This document shows, piece after piece, positions 57,427 to 64,000 of a stretch of DNA of 64,000 bases (positions are counted from its first letter, which is position 1; each line of letters begins with the position of its first letter). Source of the DNA: Microbacterium ureisolvens (lineage in GTDB: Bacteria; Actinomycetota; Actinomycetes; Actinomycetales; Microbacteriaceae); NCBI RefSeq assembly GCF_015278315.1, contig NZ_JADIJE010000004.1:1-64000 (forward strand). Direction: 5' to 3'. A program made the translations under genes and the position numbers. The notes under the pieces were generated by a model. It was not told the origin of the DNA. It saw only the letters and a list, made by a program, of their open reading frames with translations, and searched no databases.

Positions 57427-58190
57427 GCGAGAGCGTTGCCACCTACACCGCCGAGCAGGTCCGAGCCGCCGAGCGGCCGCTGCTCGACGACGGCGTGCCG
57501 CTCATGCAGCGGGCCGCCTCCGCACTCGCCGACGTCGTGCGCGCCGAGCTCGGCCGTCTGGATCTTCGCACCGCCACCCGGCGTCCCCTCGAACCCATGC
57601 CGCAGGACTCGCCCGGTACCGTGCGGCCGCGCGTGCTCGTGCTCGCCGGCAGCGGCGACAACGGCGGCGACGCGCTCTATGCGGCCTCGCGACTCGGCGG
57701 CGTCGCCGACGTCGACGTGCTGCTCGTGGCCGACCGCTTCCACCAGGCGGCGTTCGCCGCCGCGATCGGAGCGGGCGCCCGTCGCATCGACCTCGTCGAG
57801 GTCAGCGACGTCGGCGCGAACTACGCGGTCGTCGTGGACGGCATCCTCGGCATCGGCGCCTCGCGTGAGCCGGCCCTCCGCGGCACCGCGCGTGAGGCTG
57901 TCACGACCCTGCTCGCGCTCGGCGACGAGCGGGGACGGATGCCGCGCGTCATCGCCGTCGACATCCCCAGCGGCCTGCACCCCGACACCGGCGACGCCGA
58001 CGAGGCCGTGCTGCCGGCATCCGTCACGGTCACGTTCGGCGGTGTCAAGGCGGGCCTCGTCACCGGCCGGGGACCGGAGCTCGCGGGCGACGTCGTCCTC
58101 GTCGACATCGGGCTCGGCGAGGCGCTGAGCGGCGTTCAGCCGGCGGGGGAGGCATCCGTCTCCCGCGTCGTCTCCGCCGCGAAGGACTAG
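57423..58190 (+). CDS. nnrE: NAD(P)H-hydrate epimerase (NnrE domain only)
   Basis: A 255-residue YjeF_N-type epimerase that repairs hydrated NAD(P)H together with the dehydratase NnrD. Motifs: LMQRAASALADVV, VLVLAGSGDNGGDALYAASRL, VVDGILGIGA and IAVDIPSGLHPDTGD. The NnrD domain fused in E. coli is absent, so it must be encoded elsewhere. It contains three of the window-wide 10-mers (57934, 58016, 58151). Confidence 0.92.
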   Translation: MSESVATYTAEQVRAAERPLLDDGVPLMQRAASALADVVRAELGRLDLRTATRRPLEPMPQDSPGTVRPRVLVLAGSGDNGGDALYAASRLGGVADVDVLLVADRFHQAAFAAAIGAGARRIDLVEVSDVGANYAVVVDGILGIGASREPALRGTAREAVTTLLALGDERGRMPRVIAVDIPSGLHPDTGDADEAVLPASVTVTFGGVKAGLVTGRGPELAGDVVLVDIGLGEALSGVQPAGEASVSRVVSAAKD

Positions 58191-58204
58191 GGACGGCGTC
58201 CGGG

Positions 58205-58571
58205 CTACTCGTTATCGCCGCTGTTGCCCGGGAAGTCGGGCGAGTCCTTGTCGTGGCCGAAGGCGTTGCCGCGACCGTTGTTCCCCGGGTCCGTCGGCGT
58301 GCTTGTCGGCGTTCGGCCCGTTGCCGCCCTTCGGCCCGTCGCCGCCCTTCTCGCCCTTGCCGGCCTTGTTGCCGGGGAAGTCGGGGGAGTCCTTGTCGTG
58401 TCCGAAGGCGTTGCCGCGGCCGTTGTTCCCAGGGCCATCGTCGGGCGCGACGACCGACGCGGGAACCAGGGGCGCGGGCGCGATGCCCGAGGCGACGCTC
58501 GGCACGAGGATCGCGGCGGCGGCGACTCCGGCGATCACGGCTCCGGTGACGAGCAGCTTGGTCGACGGCAT
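58205..58571 (-). pseudogene. Small exported repeat protein with a frameshift
   Basis: Signal peptide MPSTKLLVTGAVIAGVAAAA then a Gly/Asn/Asp-rich protein. The block PGNNGRGNAFGHDKDSPDFP occurs twice as a ~72-bp direct repeat (58364-58435 and 58218-58290). The second copy is out of frame because of one extra base in a C run at 58283-58286 (plus strand). As read, translation goes to 58212 with an Arg-rich tail (119 residues); in the restored frame it would end SGDNE at 58205. The homopolymer could allow phase variation, or this is a recent mutation. GAGAGAGG precedes the ATG. Confidence 0.65.
58218..58435 (-). repeat. Two ~72-bp direct repeats in the small exported protein
   Basis: 58218-58290 and 58364-58435 are about 85-90% identical; a Lys/Gly-rich spacer lies between them. 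Confidence 0.8.
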
Positions 58572-58653
58572 GTGGGCACCTCTCTCTCGGGCGGGGGAGG
58601 CAACCGGTGAGCGGAGCGTACCACCGCGCCGCTCCCGTGCGAAGAGGCGCGGC

Positions 58654-59385
58654 TCAGCGCGCGTAGCGCGTGACGAAGGTCCGCAGCATGCGACTCGGGT
58701 GCGACACCGCCGCACGCCGCACGGCCGCGAGCGTGAGCTCCAGGTCGTCGGCCGCGAAGTACCCGTAGCCGGCGTACGCGTGGATGCGCGTCGTGATGCC
58801 CTCGACGTCGAGCTCGGGGTGGAACTGCGTCGCGTACACGTTCTCGCCGACGCGGAACATCTGCACCGGGCAGCCCGGCGACGACGCCAGCAGTGTCGCC
58901 GAAGCGGGCAGTCGCGTGATCGCCTCCTTGTGCCCGACGAAAGCGTCGAACGTCTCGGGCATGCCGGCGAGAAGGGGATCGGATGCCCCGGCCCCGGTCA
59001 TCGACACGGGCACCACGCTGATCGGCTCGGAGTGGGTGCGGTCGATCACGGCGCCCTGGTGCGCCCCCAGCGTACCGATGCCGTAGCAGGCGCCGAGGAA
59101 CGGGAAGTCGCGCGCGACGACCTCGTCGAGGAGCGTCGAGAACTCCGCCTCGACCCGGCGCTGCACGGCCGACTTCTTCTCCAGAGGGTCGGACGCGTTG
59201 AACGGTCCGCCGCCCACGAAGATGCCCGACAGCTCCTCGAGGTCCAGGCGCGGCATCGGTTCGGCCTCGAGTCGCACCCGGATGAGCTCGTCGGGGGAGA
59301 GGCCCGAGTACCGCAGGAACAGCGCGTACTCCTCGTCGGCCGGCACGTCCTCGGCACGGGTCGCGAGGAGGACGAACGGCTTCAC
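58654..59385 (-). CDS. Class I glutamine amidotransferase-like protein
   Basis: A 243-residue stand-alone GATase1 domain, similar to the GMP-synthase-like YfeJ group. Nucleophile in FLGACYGIGTL, catalytic His/Glu in ATQFHPELDVEG, oxyanion region GIFVGGGPFNASD. Substrate unknown. GTG start at 59385, set by TAGGCT six bases upstream. Confidence 0.88.
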   Translation of the reverse strand: MKPFVLLATRAEDVPADEEYALFLRYSGLSPDELIRVRLEAEPMPRLDLEELSGIFVGGGPFNASDPLEKKSAVQRRVEAEFSTLLDEVVARDFPFLGACYGIGTLGAHQGAVIDRTHSEPISVVPVSMTGAGASDPLLAGMPETFDAFVGHKEAITRLPASATLLASSPGCPVQMFRVGENVYATQFHPELDVEGITTRIHAYAGYGYFAADDLELTLAAVRRAAVSHPSRMLRTFVTRYAR

Positions 59386-59391
59386 CGCACC

Positions 59392-59397
59392 AGCCTA
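59392..59397 (-). promoter_or_regulatory. Candidate -10 box for a leaderless transcript
   Basis: Minus strand TAGGCT-GGTGCG-GTG for the GATase gene; six-base spacing. Confidence 0.5.
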
Positions 59398-59405
59398 CGT
59401 GGGAA

Positions 59406-59451
59406 GACGGATGCCTCGTCCCGGCGCGAGCGCCGGGACGAGGCATCCGTC
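59406..59451. terminator. Terminator with a perfect 21-bp stem made of inverted 10-mers
   Basis: GACGGATGCCTCGTCCCGGC-G (59406-59426) and its exact complement (59431-59451) with loop CGAG, downstream of the PL11 gene and just upstream of the GATase gene. Both arms begin with the window-wide 10-mer. Confidence 0.92.
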
Positions 59452-59459
59452 ATCCGAAC

Positions 59460-62003
59460 TCAGCGGTCGGTGCTGAACGCGTGGGTCCAGGTCGACACCG
59501 CACCCGCGTCCACCGCGAAGCCGGCCTTCGGCACGGCCGTCACGCGGACCTCGGAGCCGGCGGGCACCTTGACCAGCGGCTTATAGGCCTTGACGCCGTT
59601 CACGTAGTAGTCGAACGCCGGGTCGGGCGTTACGACCACGTGGTCGGACTGCGAACCGCGCGGGTTGACGAACTTCGGCTCGCGCGGGGTGGCTGCCGTC
59701 GTGAGCACGGGCACGTTCGCGAAGTCCATGTCGCTCGCGAAGTAGTAGCTCGTGTACGAGGGCTGGTTGTAGGTGGTGTTCTGGCGGGCCACCTCGGCGC
59801 GGTACTGCACGTCGTGCAGGAGCGTCGGCAGCTTGTGCGTCGTCACCTCGGTGCTCGTGAAGATGCGCAGTGCGGTCGAGTCCGCGGTGCGTACGAGCAG
59901 CTCCTCGCGCCAGTCGCCGAGCACGTCCGCGACGAGCGAGGGGTTGCCCTTCGTGCCGTTGTTCGTGCGCGTGCCCGTCGCGGTCAGCAGCCGGCCGCGC
60001 GTCCAGTCGTCGATGGTGACGTCCTGTTCGCCGCTTCCGTTGACGATCTGCGTCGTGAGGTCGGCCGCCCAGCGGATGGACTGGTTCGTGCCGGGGATCG
60101 TCGAGCCGAGGACGGTTCCCGTCGCGCTCAGCAGACCCGATGCCTCGGTGCCGCCCGGCATGCTCGCCCACGTCTCGATGCCCGGGACGTCGGGGCGGAC
60201 GTCGCCGATCATGCTGCGGCCGGTGTCGCGTCCCGAGTAGGCGCCGAAGATGACCTCGCCGGTCGCCGCGTCGCGCATCGCCGAACCGTACGGCGCGTAG
60301 GCGCCGCCCTCGTGCGCCGTCCAGATCTCGAGTCCGGGACGGTTCGGGTCGATGTCGGTGACGTGCATCGCGTCGCCGTGGCCGAGGCGGACGTTGTCGC
60401 CGGGCGCGGCGCTGCCCGCGGGCAGCACGTCGAACGAGCTGTACAGCAGGCCGCCGTCGTCGTCGATGGTCGCCGCGCCGTAGACGATCTCGTGCTTGCC
60501 GTCGCCGTCGACGTCGGCCGCGCTCAGCGAGTGGAAGCCCTGCGTGGTGATCTTGCCGTAGACGGGGTCGGTGCCGTCGCGGCCGTGCGGGCCGTCGTTG
60601 AACGGGTTGGTCATCGGCACGTGGCCGCTGTCGACGAACCAGCGCGTGCTGAGGTGCTCGCCGTCCCAGTCGTACGCGGCGATGGTCGAACGCGTGTAGT
60701 AGCCGCGCGCGAAGATCGCCGACGGGTGCGAGCCGTCGAGGTAGGCGACGCCCGCCAGGAAGCGGTCGACGCGGTTGCCCGGCTCGATCCGCGACATGGC
60801 GTAGTCGCCCCAGAGCAGGCCGTCGTCACCGCGGCCCGGCTCGTAGCGGACGGTCTCGAGCTCCTCGCCGGTCGCCGAGTCGAACACGGTCAGGTACTCC
60901 GGTCCGTCGACGATGAAGCCCTCGAAGTTGCGGAGCACGTTGCGCGCGCTTCGCGACGGGGCGTAGGTGTCGATGAAGTAGTCGACCAGCTCCTCGGCAT
61001 CCGCCTGCGACAGCGGGTACTCATGAGTGACCGGGATGCCGAACGCCTGCTCGAGCGTCGCCGGCCAGTTGCCCGCGACCACCTCGGGGTGCTCGGTCCA
61101 GCCCTGGAACATCTTCACGAGGTGGGCCTCGTAGTCGGCCGCGCTCATGCGGTAGTCGTCGGTGTGCGCGACACCGGCTTCGACGTCTTCGGGCAGCAGC
61201 GAGATGTACTCGGATGCCGCGGCCGAGCCGTTGGCGTCGTACTGCGTGGACTTCGTGCCCGGTGCGGTCTTGAGCATCGTCTCGGACCGGCCATCGCCGT
61301 CGAAGTCGTAGACCATGAACTGCGTGTAGTGCGCACCGGCGCGGATGTTGACGCCGAGGTCGATGCGGTTGAGCAGCGTGCCGTCGAGCTCGTAGGTGTC
61401 GACGTAGACCGGGCCGGTGTAGCCGACCTGGGAGACGTCCTTGGCGTTGGACGGATCCCACTTGACGATGAACTCGAGAGCGCCGTCGCCGTCGACATCG
61501 GCGACCGAGGCGTCGTTCGCCGAGTACGTGTACTTCTCGCCGTTCGGGTGGATCTGACCCGGCGGCGTGGTGCCGTCGGCGGGCTTCTGCAGCGGCAGGT
61601 CGTAGAAGCCGCCGCTCCAGACCGATACCGGTGCGGACTGCTCGCCGATGACGTCGTGCCACGCCGGCGCGACGGTGTAGACGGATGCCGCCGACCCGTC
61701 CGTGTCGGCGTAGTTCGTGCTGTCGTCGACCGTGGCGATCCGCTCGCCGTCGCGGAAGACCGCGAACGACGGGCCGCTCACGCCGGTCTCGGTGGCGGGG
61801 CCGGCCTCGGTGGCGAGGAGTCGCCAGCTGAGGAACACGCCCTCGCCGGTCGACACCGCGACCAGGCCGCGGTCGAGCGCTTCCAGCTGTGCGCCGGCTG
61901 GGGCGGCGTCCTCGGCCAGCGCGGGCTGCGCCAGGCCGAGGGTCAGGGCGCAGGCGGCCGTGCCGGCCACCAGCGCGCGGACAGAAGTTCTGCCGAGATT
62001 CAT
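59460..62003 (-). CDS. Secreted rhamnogalacturonan lyase, family PL11
   Basis: An 847-residue exported enzyme that cleaves the rhamnogalacturonan I backbone of pectin by beta-elimination. Signal peptide residues 1-30, ending AQPALA. An N-terminal fibronectin-like part is followed by the eight-bladed propeller with many calcium-binding loops such as VADVDGDGALE and VYDFDGDGRSE. Conserved PL11 blocks include PPGQIHPNGEKYTYSAND, AHYTQFMVYDFDGD, LLWGDYAMSR, and LLHDVQYRAEVARQNTTYNQ then PSYTSYYF. The C-terminal ~80 residues may bind carbohydrate. Regulated by a strong promoter with an operator. Confidence 0.93.
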   Translation of the reverse strand: MNLGRTSVRALVAGTAACALTLGLAQPALAEDAAPAGAQLEALDRGLVAVSTGEGVFLSWRLLATEAGPATETGVSGPSFAVFRDGERIATVDDSTNYADTDGSAASVYTVAPAWHDVIGEQSAPVSVWSGGFYDLPLQKPADGTTPPGQIHPNGEKYTYSANDASVADVDGDGALEFIVKWDPSNAKDVSQVGYTGPVYVDTYELDGTLLNRIDLGVNIRAGAHYTQFMVYDFDGDGRSETMLKTAPGTKSTQYDANGSAAASEYISLLPEDVEAGVAHTDDYRMSAADYEAHLVKMFQGWTEHPEVVAGNWPATLEQAFGIPVTHEYPLSQADAEELVDYFIDTYAPSRSARNVLRNFEGFIVDGPEYLTVFDSATGEELETVRYEPGRGDDGLLWGDYAMSRIEPGNRVDRFLAGVAYLDGSHPSAIFARGYYTRSTIAAYDWDGEHLSTRWFVDSGHVPMTNPFNDGPHGRDGTDPVYGKITTQGFHSLSAADVDGDGKHEIVYGAATIDDDGGLLYSSFDVLPAGSAAPGDNVRLGHGDAMHVTDIDPNRPGLEIWTAHEGGAYAPYGSAMRDAATGEVIFGAYSGRDTGRSMIGDVRPDVPGIETWASMPGGTEASGLLSATGTVLGSTIPGTNQSIRWAADLTTQIVNGSGEQDVTIDDWTRGRLLTATGTRTNNGTKGNPSLVADVLGDWREELLVRTADSTALRIFTSTEVTTHKLPTLLHDVQYRAEVARQNTTYNQPSYTSYYFASDMDFANVPVLTTAATPREPKFVNPRGSQSDHVVVTPDPAFDYYVNGVKAYKPLVKVPAGSEVRVTAVPKAGFAVDAGAVSTWTHAFSTDR

Positions 62004-62061
62004 CTTCGAATCGCTCTCCCGGGTCGAGGTCCGCGTGGGGATGCAGACCGTTCATCGTTGT

Positions 62062-62080
62062 AAACGTACGGAATACGTTT
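62062..62080. promoter_or_regulatory. Operator of the PL11 lyase gene
   Basis: AAACGTA-CGGAA-TACGTTT: perfect 7-bp arms around 5 bases, located just downstream of the -10, where a LacI/GntR-type repressor would block transcription. It is expected to respond to pectin or rhamnose products. Confidence 0.65.
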
Positions 62081-62089
62081 TCCCGAGCG

Positions 62090-62118
62090 ACGATAGACGA
62101 CTGGTTCTCGCGGGTCAA
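62090..62118 (-). promoter_or_regulatory. Promoter of the PL11 lyase gene
   Basis: Minus strand TTGACC (62113-62118), exact 17-bp spacer, TATCGT (62090-62095). It gives a leader of about 80 nt containing the palindromic operator. Confidence 0.75.
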
Positions 62119-62195
62119 TGGATCGGGCGAGGTTATTGGAACGATTTAATGTGCCGCGGACGCGGAACTTTCGATTCTGTGCTCGGGATGAAGAA

Positions 62196-62241
62196 GACGG
62201 ATGCCCCGCCCCGGCGCAGTGCGCCGGGCGAGGCATCCGTC
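62196..62241. terminator. Terminator of glgP built from inverted 10-mers
   Basis: GACGGATGCCCCGCCCCGGC at 62196 pairs with the complement ending GAGGCATCCGTC at 62241 (one bulge), loop near 62218. Just downstream of glgP. Confidence 0.88.
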
Positions 62242-62250
62242 GTCCAGAAC

Positions 62251-64000
62251 TCAGGAGGCGTAGGTGACGAGCCCGAGCTCCACTGGTGACACGAGCTGCG
62301 GGTGGTCGGGGCGCACGCGCACGGTGTAGCCGAACGTGCCGGTGACCGTGAGGGGCAGCGTGCCCGTGAACCTGCGCACGCCGTCGGGACCGTCGCCCGC
62401 GAGCGACAGGCGGTACACCGAGTGATCGCGTGCGAGCGCGTCGTCTTCATCGGTGCGGCCGTAGAGCAGCTCGACCGCGACGTCGTCCGACGAGAGGCCG
62501 TCGAGGCGGACGTCGGCGCGCACCTCGAGCACGTCGCCCGCCTGCGCCTGCTGCGGGATCCCGGAGCTGTCGACGCTGGCGATCGACACGCGGCTCCACG
62601 CGCCCGTGACCCGGCTGACGAACGCCGCGACCGCGCGAGCCTGCGCGAACCCGTCGGCGCGCAGCGCGACATCGTGCGCGGCGGCCGGCACGTAAAGCCG
62701 CTCGACGTAGTCGCGCACCATGCGGTCGCTCGTGGCCTTCTTGCCGAGGTCGGTCATGGTGTGGCGAACCATGCCGAGCCACGCGGTCGGGATGCCGCCC
62801 TCGCGGTCGTAGAACTTCGGCACGAGCTGGTGCTCGATGAGGTCGTAGAGCGCCGCGGCCTCGGCGTCGTCGCGCTCCTCGTCGTTGGACGCGGTGTCGG
62901 CCGTCGGGATCGCCCAGCCGTTCTGGCCGTCGAACCACTCGTCCCACCAGCCGTCGAGGATCGACAGGTTGAGCGCGCCGTTGAGCGCCGCCTTCATGCC
63001 GCTCGTGCCGCACGCCTCGAGCGGACGCAGCGGGTTGTTGAGCCACACGTCGCAGCCGGGGTACAGGTCCTTCGCGAGCGTGATGTCGTAGTCGGGCAGG
63101 AACACGATGCGCCCGCGCACCTTCGGGTCGCGGCTGAACCGCACGAGCTGCTGGATCAGGATCTTGCCCGAGTCGTCGGCCGGGTGCGACTTGCCGCCGA
63201 TCACGATCTGCACGGGGCGCTCGGGGTCGGTGAGCAGGCGCGTGAGCCGCTCGGGATCGCGCAGCATGAGCGTCAGGCGCTTGTACGTCGGCACGCGACG
63301 AGCGAAGCCGATCGTGAGCACCTCCGGGTCGAGCAGATCCTCCACCCACGAGGGGGTGCGGCCGCTGCCGTTTCCGGTGACGGATGCCGCGACCCGCCGT
63401 CGCGCTTCGGCGACGAGCTCGCTCTTCATCTGCTGGCGGACGCCCCAGAGCTCGGCATCCGTCACGATCGCGCGGTCGGTCCAGTCGTGCGTGTCGGTGT
63501 GGGCGTCGCCCCACGCGCGCTCACTCACGGCCTTCAGCGCCGGGTGCACCCACGTGGGTGCGTGGACGCCGTTGGTGATCGACGTGATCGGCACCTCGTC
63601 GGTGTCGACGCCGGGCCACAGCATGCCGAACATGCCGCGGCTCACCTCGCCGTGGAGCACCGAGACGCCGTTCGCGTGCTGGCCGAGGTGCAGGCCGAGC
63701 ACCGCCATGTTGAAGACGCCCTGGTCGCCGCCCGGGAAGGTCTCGAGGCCGAGGCTGATCGCCCGGCCCGCGTCGAGGCCCTGGAACAGGCCGCTGGTCA
63801 GCACGTCGGCGATGAGGTCGCGCGAGAAGCGGTCGATCCCGGCCGGGACCGGCGTGTGCGTCGTGAACACGGTGCCCGCCCGCACCTGGGCGAGGGCCTC
63901 GTCGAAGCTCAGGTGATCCTGCGTGATGAGCTCCGACATCCGCTCGAGGCCCTGGAAGCCCGCGTGGCCTTCGTTGGTGTGGTACACGTCGGGGGCCGGG
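62251..64000 (-). CDS. glgP: Alpha-glucan phosphorylase, C-terminal part (gene runs out of the window)
   Basis: About 583 residues of a GT35 phosphorylase of the ~850-residue bacterial alpha-glucan type; it releases glucose-1-phosphate from glycogen/maltodextrin. The visible part starts at PDVYHTNEGHAGFQGLERMS, then VFTTHTPVPAGIDRF, IGGKSHPADDSGK and the PLP-lysine region EACGTSGMKAALNGALNLS, with LDGWWDEWFDGQNGWAI. The last ~130 residues are a beta-rich extension common in this group. The N-terminus and promoter lie beyond base 64000. Confidence 0.95.
   Translation of the reverse strand, partial: PAPDVYHTNEGHAGFQGLERMSELITQDHLSFDEALAQVRAGTVFTTHTPVPAGIDRFSRDLIADVLTSGLFQGLDAGRAISLGLETFPGGDQGVFNMAVLGLHLGQHANGVSVLHGEVSRGMFGMLWPGVDTDEVPITSITNGVHAPTWVHPALKAVSERAWGDAHTDTHDWTDRAIVTDAELWGVRQQMKSELVAEARRRVAASVTGNGSGRTPSWVEDLLDPEVLTIGFARRVPTYKRLTLMLRDPERLTRLLTDPERPVQIVIGGKSHPADDSGKILIQQLVRFSRDPKVRGRIVFLPDYDITLAKDLYPGCDVWLNNPLRPLEACGTSGMKAALNGALNLSILDGWWDEWFDGQNGWAIPTADTASNDEERDDAEAAALYDLIEHQLVPKFYDREGGIPTAWLGMVRHTMTDLGKKATSDRMVRDYVERLYVPAAAHDVALRADGFAQARAVAAFVSRVTGAWSRVSIASVDSSGIPQQAQAGDVLEVRADVRLDGLSSDDVAVELLYGRTDEDDALARDHSVYRLSLAGDGPDGVRRFTGTLPLTVTGTFGYTVRVRPDHPQLVSPVELGLVTYAS

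Noticed and set aside
59481..62063. An 860-residue plus-strand ORF
   Set aside because: It is the antisense shadow of the PL11 lyase, which has a signal peptide, family motifs, promoter and terminator.

Overview
The window is GC-rich (roughly 70%), gene-dense chromosomal DNA of a Gram-positive actinobacterium, most likely a member of Microbacteriaceae close to Microbacterium. The reasons are the codon use, the gene order tlyA-nadK-recN-pyrG-nudix-xerD-parA-scpA-scpB-rluB-cmk-der (the order known around Rv1691-Rv1713 of Mycobacterium tuberculosis), the DUF222/HNH gene, and monoderm-type pilus genes without a secretin. The taxon is an inference; no 16S sequence is present, only the last ~70 nt of a 5S rRNA.

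Region by region. 1-17,260: end of an rRNA operon, then a tightly coupled housekeeping operon (low-complexity TPR-like protein, HAD phosphatase, TlyA, NAD kinase, RecN, CTP synthase, ADP-ribose pyrophosphatase, XerD, ParA, ScpA, ScpB, RluB, prephenate dehydrogenase, Cmk, Der). Many genes overlap by ATGA/GTGA, so translation is coupled. 17,260-20,450: small accessory genes (GNAT, Nudix-NYN fusion, S4 protein, YhhN). 20,557-26,330: tRNA-Pro(GGG), its terminator, then a three-gene jetA-jetB-jetC (MksF-MksE-MksB) SMC operon of the Wadjet/Mks family with no adjacent jetD nuclease gene. 26,370-36,960: mixed metabolism, with a monoamine oxidase, a cysteine-bearing regulator divergent from flavohemoglobin, a lipoate ligase-like protein, a deletion scar joining remnants of an Lrp regulator and an agmatinase, Mug, an L,D-transpeptidase, a FUSC transporter and a frameshifted aldo/keto reductase. 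36,976-44,651: a secreted beta-helix protein, acetyltransferase, glycosyltransferase, Fic protein and DUF222-HNH protein. 45,167-56,216: a type IV pilus cluster (pilin, three minor pilin-like proteins, prepilin peptidase, PilM, N, O, T, C, and convergent PilB) preceded by a strongly structured leader. 56,302-64,000: YihY, NnrE, a small repeat protein with a frameshift, a GATase, a secreted family PL11 rhamnogalacturonan lyase with a clear promoter and operator, and the 3' part of glgP.

Two signals run through the whole window. First, the 10-mer GACGGATGCC (or its complement) occurs at least 28 times, both singly inside genes and as inverted pairs forming terminator stems. This is the layout of DNA uptake sequences in Neisseria and Pasteurellaceae, and here it lies in a genome that carries type IV pilus genes. 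Second, more than a dozen monocistronic or first genes have a TANNNT box exactly 6-7 nt before the start codon, which suggests leaderless transcription as a common mode.

The best candidates for undescribed biology are the uptake-sequence-like 10-mer, the jetABC operon lacking jetD beside a tRNA, the alternative-pairing leader of the pilin gene, and a family of short interspersed repeats that has become coding sequence in ScpA, ScpB, RluB and YihY.
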